A DNA stretch of 64,000 nt from Chloroflexota bacterium (GCA_028875055.1 JAPPGG010000047.1:24988-88987), one strand, 5' to 3'; counted from the first letter of the stretch, positions 1-8,509 are shown. Notes: generated by a model from the letters alone, not told the origin. Made by a program: numbers and translations.

Positions 1-1
1 G

Positions 2-220
2 CGGGACGAGATGGGCCAGCAGATCGGGCAGTTGAGGACGGAAATGAACCAGCAGTATGGTTCGCTGCGGGACGAGATGAACCGGCGATTCGATGAGCAG
101 GATGTGCGTATTCGCGGCCTGGAGCAAGGGCAATCCTACCTGTCGGGCCAGTTTTCGGCGCTCAAGGACTACTTCACCCATGCCTCCGATTTGGGGAATG
201 CTCCCGAAAACGTTGACTGA
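2..220 (+). CDS. Coiled-coil protein, 3' fragment (5' end outside window)
   Basis: The reading frame is open from the window edge (R-D-E before the first visible Met at 11), so this is the C-terminal part of a longer gene. The visible part begins with three 11-residue repeats, each starting R(D/T)EM (about residues 1-33), as in a hendecad coiled coil, then a tail ending in APENVD. Function is unknown; short Glu/Arg/Gln coiled-coil proteins of this sort are common and usually unassigned. The TldD-type gene follows 123 bases downstream on the same strand. Confidence 0.6.
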   Translation, partial: RDEMGQQIGQLRTEMNQQYGSLRDEMNRRFDEQDVRIRGLEQGQSYLSGQFSALKDYFTHASDLGNAPENVD

Positions 221-343
221 CAACCAGCCTGGTGAAGCACGGGCTGAGAGAGCGGCAGCCAGATACCGGCGTCCACCCACCTTTGCGGCATGCAGCGTCA
301 AAGACGTTACTTTTCCAGTGACAATCCAGCAGGACGCGTCACG

Positions 344-1912
344 ATGCCTCACACCGTAACCGTAGAAGACCTGGACGCCATACGGCCCAAGCTGCAGTGG
401 CTGGTGACCGAGCGGGCCAGGTCTCTGCCCAAGTTCCGTTACTGCGACCTGCGCATCCAGATCCGTGAGGAGAAGTGGGGCGCCGCCGAAAATGGCGAGG
501 AGAAGGCCAGCTCCGATAATGTGACCCTTGACTTCGGGGTGCGGCTCATCGCCCAGGAACGAATGTCCGCCGCGGGCTTTTACGGGCAGGTACTGGGGGC
601 GGCGGACCTGGACCGCATTGAATCCGTTGTGTGGGAGGGCATTGGCCAGGCCCACCAGCGCGCCCGCTCCAATGCCCGCAAGAAGTCCCAGACCTGGCGG
701 CGCTTCCCTGCGCTGGCCCACAGCCTGGACGATACGTTTCTGGCCCGGGTTCCGGTGGCCGAAGATACCATAGCGGCAACCTATGAGGTGGACCCCCGGG
801 CCGTGTCCGTAGAAGAGACGGTAAGAATGGCCGTGGACGGGTGCAAGGCGGCCACCAGCCGCGCCAGGAACGTCCTGTTCACCGCCGCATCAACCAGCAC
901 CTTCCTGCTGAGGGAGCTTTTTCTCAGCTCCGACGGGGCCAACATCGACCAGTCCTTTGCCCAGACCGAGGGCTTCATCTTTGTCATCTGCGGCAGCGCC
1001 AACGGCAATTACGAGCTGTACGATTCCACGGGCCACCAGCGGGGCTGGGAAGCGCTGACCCGGGGGTATCACAACGGGCCCATTGACCTGCCGGACTACA
1101 CCACCTTTTGCCGCAACCTGGGCAGGGATGCCTCGGACGTGGCCGCCGCGCCGCCGCTGCGCCCACCGGACAGGGAAGTACCCATAGTCACCGACCCCAA
1201 TTTCAACACCCTGCTGGTGCACGAGGTGGTAGGGCATCCCTCGGAGCTGGACCGGGCTTTGAAGTACGAAACTGCCTACGCGGGGCGGTCGTGGTTCCTG
1301 AAGAACCTGCACGACAATCAGCTGGGGCAGCAGATTGCGTCGCCGCTGGTTACGGCCTATTCCGACCCGCTGATGGAGGGGTACGGTTCGTTCAAATACG
1401 ACCACGAGGGTACGCCGGCCCGCCGGGCGTACATAATCCGGGACGGGGTGCTGGAAGAGTTCCTGAATAACCGGCAGACGGCAGCGATTATGAATGCCGC
1501 GCCCAACGGTTCGGCCCGGGCCACCGAGGCCCACCTGGCGCCCCTGATCCGTATGACAAATACGGTTTTCGCCCCCGGGCAACGCGACCCCAGGGAAATA
1601 ATCTCCGAGGTGGACTCAGGCTATTACGTGGTGGGACACCGCACCCCTTCCATTGCCGAATCCCGGGAGAACTTCCGCATAACGGCGGTGAAGGTGTACG
1701 AGATTGAACGGGGTCAGGTAGGCCGGTTGTATCGCGACGGGGGCATTACGGCCGATTCCCGCAACTACTTCCAGTCCATTGACGCGGTGGGCAGCGACCT
1801 GCGGGTGAACCCCATTCCCAACTGCGGGAAGGGGCAGCCCATGCAGGCCAAGCGGATGAGCAACGGCGGCCCCACCATGAGGGGAATTGCGAGGCTGACG
1901 GGTCCGGGGTGA
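344..1912 (+). CDS. tldD: TldD/PmbA family metalloprotease
   Basis: This is a 522-residue protein of the TldD/PmbA family, cytoplasmic zinc proteases that in other bacteria act as TldD/TldE heterodimers on small peptides and unfolded substrates. The zinc motif HEVVGH is at residues 293-298, matching the family HExxxH. The C-terminal beta-rich part contains the family-type segment YGSFKYDHEGTPARR. I chose the ATG at 344 (MPHTVTVEDL) because the alternative ATG at 290 adds 18 residues of no family character. No TldE partner lies downstream; it may be elsewhere or absent. Family call is firm, substrate unknown. Confidence 0.85.
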   Translation: MPHTVTVEDLDAIRPKLQWLVTERARSLPKFRYCDLRIQIREEKWGAAENGEEKASSDNVTLDFGVRLIAQERMSAAGFYGQVLGAADLDRIESVVWEGIGQAHQRARSNARKKSQTWRRFPALAHSLDDTFLARVPVAEDTIAATYEVDPRAVSVEETVRMAVDGCKAATSRARNVLFTAASTSTFLLRELFLSSDGANIDQSFAQTEGFIFVICGSANGNYELYDSTGHQRGWEALTRGYHNGPIDLPDYTTFCRNLGRDASDVAAAPPLRPPDREVPIVTDPNFNTLLVHEVVGHPSELDRALKYETAYAGRSWFLKNLHDNQLGQQIASPLVTAYSDPLMEGYGSFKYDHEGTPARRAYIIRDGVLEEFLNNRQTAAIMNAAPNGSARATEAHLAPLIRMTNTVFAPGQRDPREIISEVDSGYYVVGHRTPSIAESRENFRITAVKVYEIERGQVGRLYRDGGITADSRNYFQSIDAVGSDLRVNPIPNCGKGQPMQAKRMSNGGPTMRGIARLTGPG

Positions 1913-1942
1913 GGCGGGGTCAGAAGTACGGGATAAAAGGAT

Positions 1943-1965
1943 GGGGCGGGCTTCAAGTCCGCCCC
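1943..1965 (+). terminator. GC-rich hairpin after the TldD gene
   Basis: GGGGCGG (1943-1949) pairs with CCGCCCC (1959-1965) just past the TldD stop and before the convergent gene. There is no clean T-run, only GGTTTC, so termination is plausible but not certain. The stem sequence also resembles the 'GGGGCGG..CCGCCCC' repeats at 15.99 and 24.0 kb. Confidence 0.4.
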
Positions 1966-1969
1966 GGTT

Positions 1970-2278
1970 TCAGTTCAGGGAGAAGGCGGGCCCGGGGGTG
2001 CGGGTCTGCTCGTTGACCAGGAAGGAGGCGCTGTCCCTGCCGTAGATGGTGTCCAGTTCCACGTCGAAACGCTGACCGCCGAAGTGGCCTAGGACCTCGT
2101 ACTTGTGGTCGGTGCGCAGAGTTCCCTCAAACTCGGAACCGGATACCTTGCGCTGGTCTTCGTCCTGCAGGTACATCTCCACGGCCGCGGTCATCAGTCC
2201 CTGCATATCCTCCTCGGAAAGATAGACCGCGCCCCGCAGAAAGATGTAACCCCATCGTATTCCCAGGTGTTCCAGCAT
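1970..2278 (-). CDS. Hypothetical protein, 102 aa
   Basis: I do not recognise this protein. It is small, soluble and acidic, with no signal peptide, no membrane segment and no cysteine pair. The N-terminal half is helix-prone (SEEDMQGLMTAAVEMYLQDED) and the C-terminal half looks beta-rich (HKYEVLGHFGGQRFDVELDTIYG). It starts 77 bases after the LLM monooxygenase stop on the same strand, so the two may be co-transcribed. It is a credible gene because the opposing frames carry no better candidate, but no function can be given. Confidence 0.55.
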   Translation of the reverse strand: MLEHLGIRWGYIFLRGAVYLSEEDMQGLMTAAVEMYLQDEDQRKVSGSEFEGTLRTDHKYEVLGHFGGQRFDVELDTIYGRDSASFLVNEQTRTPGPAFSLN

Positions 2279-2355
2279 TGTTTACGAGTTTTTCAGCTTG
2301 GTGACAGTCCGGCGATGCCCGCTTCTGAAGCGTTGCCCTGCTGCTCTCCGTCAAT

Positions 2356-3546
2356 TTAGTTATCCGCCGGTACGGCCACGTTGCCCTGGTTCTTGAACTG
2401 GGGCATGACCTCTTTGCCGAACCATTCCAGCTGTTCCAGGATGACCTTCTGGGGCGTGCCCACCACCGAACCGACGTTAATCTGGGTCAGGCCCGGGTAC
2501 ATTTCCTGGATGTTGTTGATTTTCTCGGCCACCAGTTCCGGCGGGCCGCAGAGCCAGGAGCCGGCCCGGACGCCGTCCTCGATGGAAGGCAGCCCGGCGG
2601 AGCGCGCCCGGGAAGGGTCTCCCAGGGCCACTATCTGCTCGTCCGACAGGCCGTGGAAGAAGCCCAGGGGCGCGAACATCTTCATATTTTCTTCGAAGAA
2701 CAGGCGGGCTTCACTCATGGCCTTTTCCTCGGTGTCGGCGAGGTGGATGGAGAAGCCGATAATCAGGTCGCCGCCCAGTTCCGTCTCCTTGCCGGCCTTG
2801 GCGAGGGTTTCCCGCCAGCGTCGCACCACATCCATGGTGGCCCCGCCGGCCGCCGCGCCGCCGCCGATCATGCCCTTGATGCCGTGCTTGACCATGAAGT
2901 CCATGGCCCGCTGGCTGCCTCCCACCACCGGCTGGTAGCATTCCACCGGCAGGTATTTGGGCCTGGGGACCAGGGTGATTTCCTTGAGGTCGTAGCCCCG
3001 GTAGGGGACGTCGGGCGGGATGTTGTAATGCTTGCCGTGGTGGGAGAAGGAGCGTTCGTTGAAGGCCTTGAACATCACCTCCACCTGCTCCTCGAACAGC
3101 TCGCGGTTGGCGTCCTGGTCAATTATCGGGGCGTCGAAGGTCTCGACCTCGCGGGTGTGGTAGCCGCGGCCCACGCCGAACACCACGCGGCCGTCGGTCA
3201 GGATGTCGGCGGTGGCGTAGTCTTCCGCCATGCGCAGGGGGTTCCACATGGGCGCGATGTTGAAGCCGCATCCGATTTTGAGCTTCTTGGTCAGGTGGGC
3301 CAGGTGGACAGCAAACAGCATCAGGTTGGGGATGCACTCGTAGCCTTCCCGCTGGAAATGGTGTTCGGCCATCCAGAAAGTCTCGTAGTCCAGCCGGTCC
3401 ATGACGCCGGCAATGGCCTCGGCCTTGTCGAAGACGGTGGCCAGGTGCTCGTCCGGAAGCCAGCGGTCGTTGAGCGCGGTGGCGTCCAGCCCGATATCCT
3501 CGAAGTCAACGTGCCCGGCAAACAGGCTGCCAAACCTGGTAATCAT
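2356..3546 (-). CDS. LLM class flavin-dependent monooxygenase
   Basis: A 396-residue luciferase-like (LLM) flavin-dependent oxidoreductase. The family is a TIM barrel that uses reduced FMN or F420 to oxidise organic substrates. Seen here: EHHFQREGYECIPN near residue 62, the GVGRGYHTREVETF segment typical of the family, and a conserved C-terminal barrel. It is clearly paralogous to the protein at 52886-54055, sharing EHHFQREGYEC, FNI-PMW-PLR-AEDYA-ADIL and the DVPYRGY block, but less to its divergent neighbour at 3786. Substrate and cofactor choice cannot be read from sequence. Confidence 0.88.
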   Translation of the reverse strand: MITRFGSLFAGHVDFEDIGLDATALNDRWLPDEHLATVFDKAEAIAGVMDRLDYETFWMAEHHFQREGYECIPNLMLFAVHLAHLTKKLKIGCGFNIAPMWNPLRMAEDYATADILTDGRVVFGVGRGYHTREVETFDAPIIDQDANRELFEEQVEVMFKAFNERSFSHHGKHYNIPPDVPYRGYDLKEITLVPRPKYLPVECYQPVVGGSQRAMDFMVKHGIKGMIGGGAAAGGATMDVVRRWRETLAKAGKETELGGDLIIGFSIHLADTEEKAMSEARLFFEENMKMFAPLGFFHGLSDEQIVALGDPSRARSAGLPSIEDGVRAGSWLCGPPELVAEKINNIQEMYPGLTQINVGSVVGTPQKVILEQLEWFGKEVMPQFKNQGNVAVPADN

Positions 3547-3589
3547 TCAGGCCCCTCCAGGGATGCAGAATAGGGATTGCCTGCGGGGC

Positions 3590-3595
3590 ATTATA
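3590..3595 (-). promoter_or_regulatory. -10 element (TATAAT) for the minus-strand LLM gene
   Basis: TATAAT on the minus strand lies 44 bases upstream of the LLM start at 3546, in the gap between the two divergent LLM genes. No convincing -35 box is present at 17 bases. Confidence 0.4.
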
Positions 3596-3785
3596 GCGGA
3601 TTGGGGGTTGCTGCGGGTAACTGAGAGTCGGCAACAACCAGGTCCTGTTTGCCCGACTCGCGCACCTGCCTTCGCCCCATCCGGCCGCGCCGTGCTATGC
3701 TGGCAGCAAAGGAATGGCCGGTGGCTTGACCCGTATGCTCAGCTTGCGAGAGGGCGTTGAACTGCCAGCCAATTAGAGGTTTTGG

Positions 3786-4919
3786 ATGAGATTTGCGGCC
3801 TTTACCACCGTAGCGGCGTCGGCGGGAGAAGCAACCAGCGCCGCCGACATCATAGACAACCTGCGCGAGCAGGCCAGGCTTGCGGAAGAGCTGGGCTTTG
3901 AGGCTATCTGGCTGGGCGAGCACCACTTCGGGCTGTACGGTTCGGGCGATCTGCCCAATCCCATCCTGCTGGGCGCGGACCTGGCGGCCCATACCTCCAG
4001 AATTCGGATAGGCCAGATGGCCAATATAGCTACCTGGTGGCACCCCATCCGGTTGGCCGAAGACCTGGCGATGTTGGACAACATGAGCAGGGGACGGGTG
4101 GAAGTCGGCTTTGGACGGGGTGTGTGGCCCTACGAGGGGCCCCAGTTTCATCCCAACGCCGACCCGCGCAAGGACCAGGAGAACCGGGAGCTGTTCCAGG
4201 AGACGGTGGAGATAGTCCGAAAAATCTGGGCGGAAGAGTACTTCTCGCACCGGGGCGCCAACTACACCTTTCCCGCCGAGGACACGGTTTTCTCCCACCC
4301 CGGTTTTCCGCCGGACCCGGCCTGGCACGAGGATGGGCGGGTGGCCAGGCTGCGGGTGACGCCGAGACCGTACCAGAAGCCCCATCCCCCGCTGTGGATG
4401 ACGGTGTCCACGGACAGGTCGGTTTCCACCGCCGCAGAAATGGGGCTGCAGGCGTGCTACTGGCAGCCCCCGCCGCAGCGGATACGGCAACGAATGGAGC
4501 TGTACGCCGAGGTGAGGTCCGGAGTTGAGGGACGTGCTTTCCGTACGGGCGAGGGCCAGGGGGTGATGCGGTCCACCTACGTTTCCACGTCCATGGAGCG
4601 GGCCCGGGCCGAGGCGGAGAGGGCGGTAATGTCCGCCTTCATCTTCAACGACCCCTTCCGGGGACGGCAGGTATTCACCAACCCGGGCGAGGAACTGGGG
4701 GATTCGGTGGAACTGGACTGGGACTTCCTGGAACCGCGCACTCTGCTGGTTGGTTCCCCGGAAAACGTGGTAGAGAGAGTGCAGGAATTGCAGGAAGTAT
4801 GCAACCTGGAGTACCTGCTGGTGGAGTTCGCTCACGCCGGACTGACCCAGGGGCAGATGCTGAAGAACCTGGAGAACTTCGGCGATAAGGTAATGCCCCG
4901 GTTCAGGAGTCCGGGGTAA
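3786..4919 (+). CDS. LLM class flavin-dependent oxidoreductase
   Basis: A 377-residue luciferase-like monooxygenase, divergent from the LLM gene at 2356-3546. Typical family features are AEELGFEAIWLGEHHFG near residues 36-50, the DNMSRGRVEVGFGRG block near residue 98, and a C-terminal SPENVVERVQELQEV segment. The start ATG at 3786 begins MRFAAFTTVAAS, a normal first beta strand for the family. It is more like alkanal/pristinamycin-type LLM proteins than like its neighbour. Substrate unknown. Confidence 0.87.
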   Translation: MRFAAFTTVAASAGEATSAADIIDNLREQARLAEELGFEAIWLGEHHFGLYGSGDLPNPILLGADLAAHTSRIRIGQMANIATWWHPIRLAEDLAMLDNMSRGRVEVGFGRGVWPYEGPQFHPNADPRKDQENRELFQETVEIVRKIWAEEYFSHRGANYTFPAEDTVFSHPGFPPDPAWHEDGRVARLRVTPRPYQKPHPPLWMTVSTDRSVSTAAEMGLQACYWQPPPQRIRQRMELYAEVRSGVEGRAFRTGEGQGVMRSTYVSTSMERARAEAERAVMSAFIFNDPFRGRQVFTNPGEELGDSVELDWDFLEPRTLLVGSPENVVERVQELQEVCNLEYLLVEFAHAGLTQGQMLKNLENFGDKVMPRFRSPG

Positions 4920-5031
4920 GGGTCTTCAGGGCACAGGCACGGCGCCCCGGGTGGCATGGCCGGTTGGCGCCGGGCCCGGCGCAATTTGAGCGGGAGTTTC
5001 AGTATGACTGCCTAGCGCCAGCTTGGGGAGT

Positions 5032-5132
5032 GTTCCATTTCAGGCGCTACCGCACCGGCGGGACGGCCGAAATGTAGCCAGGTCGGGTTTCAAACCCGAC
5101 CCTACCTGCATCAACCACCTGAATCGCAACGC
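5032..5132 (+). repeat. Dispersed repeat, family B copy 1
   Basis: About 100 bases that recur at 23979-24080. Shared landmarks are GTTCCATTTCAGG at the left, CGAAATGTAGCCAGG in the middle, a hairpin CGGGTTTCAAACCCG, and ATCAACCACCTG near the right end. No reading frame is conserved. It forms, with the repeat at 5145, most of the 563-base gap between the LLM gene and the VOC gene. Confidence 0.7.
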
Positions 5133-5135
5133 TAA

Positions 5136-5351
5136 CCCCAGGGTGCAGGGCAATCGGGCTTTAGTTGAATGCCATAGTGAGCGAAGCCGAATCGTCTAAA
5201 ATCTATCCCTGGAACCACCTCACTATCCTCAGCCCGGCTGAGGCTGAAGACTTCAGGCCCTTCGGAATGCTCAGGGCGGCATGACCCTTGCCTACCGAAT
5301 TGGCGCCCCCTGTAAACTGAATCTATAACGCGATTGCCCTGCTCCAGGCTG
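5136..5351. mobile_element. MITE-like repeat, family A copy 1, with degenerate 10-bp target duplication
   Basis: The core runs 5146-5341 (196 bp). It opens CAGGGCAATCG and closes CGATTGCCCTG, a perfect 11-bp terminal inverted repeat that extends to 12. The flanking 10-mers are CCCCAGGGTG (5136-5145) and CTCCAGGCTG (5342-5351), matching at 8 of 10, as expected of an old target duplication. Inside are the family landmarks CCCTTCGGAATGCTCAGGG and AATCTATAACGCGATTG. No protein is encoded, so movement would need a transposase supplied in trans. Confidence 0.65.
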
Positions 5352-5382
5352 GAGTGATGGCCGCGTTCTCGAGGCCGTGGTG

Positions 5383-5388
5383 TATAAT
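5383..5388 (+). promoter_or_regulatory. -10 element TATAAT upstream of the VOC gene
   Basis: TATAAT about 95 bases upstream of the VOC start, immediately after the family A repeat. No good -35 box, so tentative. Confidence 0.3.
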
Positions 5389-5482
5389 TCTCCGGCTGTC
5401 GAGACGATGGACAACCGATCAGGACGGGTTTCTGTCTCTCCGCAATCTCTTACACAATCTCATAAAGGAAGTGTTGCCGACA

Positions 5483-6262
5483 ATGCCTGTAGTAACCAGC
5501 CATGCGCCCGGCAGCTTTTGCTGGGTTGACCTTTCCACCACCGACGCTGAAGCGTCCAAGAACTTTTACTCGCGCCTGCTGGGGTGGACCTCCATCGACA
5601 ATCCCGCCGGGGAGGGCATGGTCTATTCCATGATGCAGAAGGACGGTAAGAACGTCTGCGGGCTGTACGAAATGGGGCCCGGAATGGAGGGGGTCCCGCC
5701 CCACTGGAGCAGCTATATCTCGGTGCCTGACGTGGACGCAACGGTGGAGCGGGTGACTGCCGCCGGCGGTTCCGTGGTTATGGGGCCCGGTGATGTGTTT
5801 GAAGCCGGAAGGATGGCCTTCGCCGCCGACCCCACCGGCGCCGTCTTTGGCATGTGGCAGCCAAGGGAGCACATAGGAGCCGAACTGATATATGCCCCCG
5901 GCGCCCTGGGCTGGAATGAGCTGTACACCCACGATCCGGATGCCGCGGCCGGCTTCTACGACACCATTTTCGGGTGGAGCCGGGCCGTTAACCAGCCGGG
6001 GGACCAGGGGGTTGATTACCACGAGTTCACCAATAGCGGCAATCCGGTGGGCGGAATGATGCAGATTCGGCCCGAGTGGGGAGAAGTTCCCCCCAACTGG
6101 TCGGTGTATTTCTGCGTGGATGACTGCGCCGCCAGCCTGGCAGAGGCGGAGGGTATGGGCGCAGAAGTGATAGTTCCGTTGACCCCAGTGGGGAATATAC
6201 AGTTTGCGTTTTTGAAGGACCCGCAAGGGGTGTACGTGGGCATTGCGCAGGTGATGGGGTAG
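5483..6262 (+). CDS. VOC family protein with two glyoxalase-like domains
   Basis: A 259-residue protein with two vicinal-oxygen-chelate (glyoxalase/bleomycin-resistance) modules, about residues 8-125 and 135-258. Each begins with a WVDL or WNEL strand and a KNFYSRLLGW or AGFYDTIFGW helix. Such tandem proteins bind a divalent metal or act as small-molecule binding or dioxygenase-like enzymes. I chose ATG 5483 (MPVVTSHAPG), preceded by AAAGGAAGTG, over the frame start at 5354, which adds 43 residues unlike the family. Function within the superfamily is not resolvable. Confidence 0.8.
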   Translation: MPVVTSHAPGSFCWVDLSTTDAEASKNFYSRLLGWTSIDNPAGEGMVYSMMQKDGKNVCGLYEMGPGMEGVPPHWSSYISVPDVDATVERVTAAGGSVVMGPGDVFEAGRMAFAADPTGAVFGMWQPREHIGAELIYAPGALGWNELYTHDPDAAAGFYDTIFGWSRAVNQPGDQGVDYHEFTNSGNPVGGMMQIRPEWGEVPPNWSVYFCVDDCAASLAEAEGMGAEVIVPLTPVGNIQFAFLKDPQGVYVGIAQVMG

Positions 6263-6431
6263 GGGGCTGTGAAGAGCCTCGCGAATCCTTGTGGACCGAT
6301 GACCTTTCAGAGGGGGAAGGAATGCGGGGCCAGGCCGCCGTTTTCGACGGTGAACGCGGGCGGCAGCCAGGAAGATTTGCCGTATTACATTACCCATTTG
6401 AATGTTAAACCCAAATTAGTATCAAAAACTG

Positions 6432-6460
6432 TTGACAACGGATTATGGCGCCATTACAAT
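6432..6460 (+). promoter_or_regulatory. Consensus sigma-70-type promoter
   Basis: TTGACA (6432-6437), exactly 17 bases, then TACAAT (6455-6460). This is among the best promoters in the window. Transcription should begin near 6467 and enter the structured leader. The stretch 6263-6431 before it shows no gene or repeat that I can recognise. Confidence 0.75.
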
Positions 6461-6466
6461 TCCTGA

Positions 6467-6597
6467 CAATGTTAGTCAGGAATACCTGCATTTGCTGTTG
6501 TACTTGTCCGCCCCCATAGGGAGCGGGTAAGTCTTTACGTCCAACAGAGACCCCAGCGCCCACCAAGCTTTTCGCCGTTTGGTGGGCGTATTTTTTT
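6467..6597 (+). ncRNA. Structured leader or small RNA ahead of the siroheme reductase
   Basis: About 130 nt between the promoter and an intrinsic terminator. The first part folds CTGTTG (near 6494-6499) against CAACAG (near 6542-6547), enclosing a CCGCcCCC-ATA-GGGaGCGG hairpin. The terminator hairpin follows directly. CCTGAC/GTCAGG at 6462-6480 is a further possible stem at the very 5' end. It does not match SAM, cobalamin, TPP, glycine, fluoride, Moco, 6S, SRP or tmRNA cores that I know. It may be a cis-acting attenuator for the reductase, starting 77 bases after the T-run, or an independent small RNA. Confidence 0.45.
6557..6597 (+). terminator. Intrinsic terminator in the reductase leader
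   Basis: CGCCCACCAA (6557-6566) pairs perfectly with TTGGTGGGCG (6579-6588), followed by TA and seven Ts (6591-6597). It lies upstream of the reductase gene and downstream of a strong promoter, so read-through would have to be controlled or a second start used. Confidence 0.8.
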
Positions 6598-6673
6598 GGC
6601 TTGAGCCTGGGGACGAGAATAGCGAACTCCACGGCAGCCAGGCAAGAAACTTCGGGAATTACAGGAGGCCACA

Positions 6674-8509
6674 GTGACCACGAAGACCGGACAGTCCCAG
6701 GAGGAGATCTACCGCGAGAGCCTTGACCTGGCCTCAACCGCGCCGGGTGTTATCCCGTTCATGGAGAGCGAGGTCCAGCGGTTTGAGGCGGAGTCCGCCA
6801 GGTTCCAGTCGGGGGAACAGGACAACCTGGAATTCACCCCCTTCCGGCTGCGGCAGGGCGTGTACGGCCAGCGGCAGGCCGACGTGCAGATGATCCGGGT
6901 GAAGATTCCCGGCGGGATTCTGACCGCCGACGCCATGGATGCGCTGGGCGACATCGCGGAACAGCACGCTCCCCTGGGCAAGGGCCACATAACCACCCGG
7001 GAGAACATCCAGTTCCACCACATCCCCCTGCCCGAATGTCCTGACGTTCTGCGCAAGCTGGGGACGGTGGGACTGACCAGCCGCGAAGCCTGCGGCAACA
7101 CCGTTCGGAACGTGGTGGGATCGCCCACCGCCGGAGTGGACGCCGAGGAAATCTTTGACCCGACTCCGTACCTGACCGGGTACGTCCGGTTTGGAGTGCG
7201 CCATCCCATCACCCAGTCCTTCCCCCGCAAGTTCAAGTCCGCCTTTACCGGCATTGACAGCCGCGATACTGTGGCCGCGGCCATCCAGGACCTGACCTAT
7301 GTTTCCCAGGTCAGGGTTGAGGACGGGGTGGAGAAGCGGGGTTTCAAGGTTTACGTGGGCGGCGGCACTTCCATTATGCCCAGGCTGGCCAAGCCCCTGT
7401 ACGAGTTCCTGCCCGAGGATGACTATCTGCGGCTGGCCCTGGCAGTGTGGACCGTGTTCGACAAGGCCGACTCTCTCCGCAAGAATCGCATGATGGCCCG
7501 CCTGAAGGTGTTGATTGACCGCATCGGCCTGGACGAGTTCCGGAACCTGGTGGAGGCGGAACTGGCCGAAATCGGCCCCATTGACCCCAAGGAGTACATT
7601 GCCGACGAGGATATCTACCAGGAGAGTCCCCCGGACCTGTCGTCGCTCTCGGCCAGCGGGTCGGGCAACGGCGGCGGCGAGTACAATTACTGGCTGGAAA
7701 CGAACGTGGTGGCCCAGAAGCAGGCCGGCTACAACATTGTTTACGTCAAGCCGGTCCGGGGGGACCTGACTCCGGAACAGTTCCGGGGTCTGGCGGACAT
7801 CCTGCGCCGCTACACCGGCGGCCGGTCCAACGCTACCCAGGAACAGAACCTGGCCCTGCGCTGGGTTCCGGACGGCTATCTGCACGACGTGTGGGAGGCC
7901 CTGGGCGCCATTGACCTGAACGAACCCGGCGCTCACAGCATCAACAATGTGGTGTCCTGCCCCGGCACCGATAGCTGCAAGCTGGGCATTACCGCGTCCA
8001 TGGGCCTGGCCAAGGCAGTGCGCGAAGAACTGGGAAGCTGGAACGGCCTGATGGAGGACGACGGGGTCAAGAAGATCCGAATCAAGATGAGCGGCTGCCC
8101 CAACGGCTGCGGCCTGCACCACATCGCCAACATCGGCTTCCACGGGGCGGCCATCAAGGGCCCCGACGGCAGCCAGATACCCGCCTACGAAATGTTCCTG
8201 GGCGGCAACTACGGCGATAACAAGGTTGAGGACTCCCGCATCGGCACCCGAATACCCAAGGTCAAGGTTCCCGCCAAGCTGGTGCCCGGCATGATCCGCG
8301 AGATCGCGACCTATTACAAGGACAACCGGCAGGACGGCGAGAGCTTCAACAGTTTCCTGGACCGGGTGGGGATCGAGGAACTGACCTCGGTTGCCGCTGA
8401 AATCCAGGAGTCGGCGGCCAGCAAAGAGGTGGGCGGCGACCTGTACGTGGACTGGGAACGTACCAGCAACTATGTCCTGGAGCGTGGCGAAGGAGAGTGC
8501 GCCGTATAG
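6674..8509 (+). CDS. Siroheme nitrite/sulfite reductase
   Basis: A 611-residue assimilatory-type reductase that passes six electrons to nitrite or sulfite through a coupled siroheme and [4Fe-4S] cluster. Cluster ligands are C429 and C435 (CPGTDSC, CX5C) and C475 and C479 (SGCPNGCG, CX3C). Two ferredoxin-like half domains flank them. The start is GTG at 6674, with AGGAGG 5 bases upstream. Nitrite versus sulfite preference cannot be told from these motifs. HemD, which makes the siroheme precursor, lies 375 bases downstream on the same strand, with a TM2 gene between. Confidence 0.9.
   Translation: MTTKTGQSQEEIYRESLDLASTAPGVIPFMESEVQRFEAESARFQSGEQDNLEFTPFRLRQGVYGQRQADVQMIRVKIPGGILTADAMDALGDIAEQHAPLGKGHITTRENIQFHHIPLPECPDVLRKLGTVGLTSREACGNTVRNVVGSPTAGVDAEEIFDPTPYLTGYVRFGVRHPITQSFPRKFKSAFTGIDSRDTVAAAIQDLTYVSQVRVEDGVEKRGFKVYVGGGTSIMPRLAKPLYEFLPEDDYLRLALAVWTVFDKADSLRKNRMMARLKVLIDRIGLDEFRNLVEAELAEIGPIDPKEYIADEDIYQESPPDLSSLSASGSGNGGGEYNYWLETNVVAQKQAGYNIVYVKPVRGDLTPEQFRGLADILRRYTGGRSNATQEQNLALRWVPDGYLHDVWEALGAIDLNEPGAHSINNVVSCPGTDSCKLGITASMGLAKAVREELGSWNGLMEDDGVKKIRIKMSGCPNGCGLHHIANIGFHGAAIKGPDGSQIPAYEMFLGGNYGDNKVEDSRIGTRIPKVKVPAKLVPGMIREIATYYKDNRQDGESFNSFLDRVGIEELTSVAAEIQESAASKEVGGDLYVDWERTSNYVLERGEGECAV

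Noticed and set aside
6467-6597. SAM, cobalamin, fluoride, glycine or Moco riboswitch, or 6S RNA
   Set aside because: None of the conserved core segments of those classes that I know are present, so left as an unknown structured leader.
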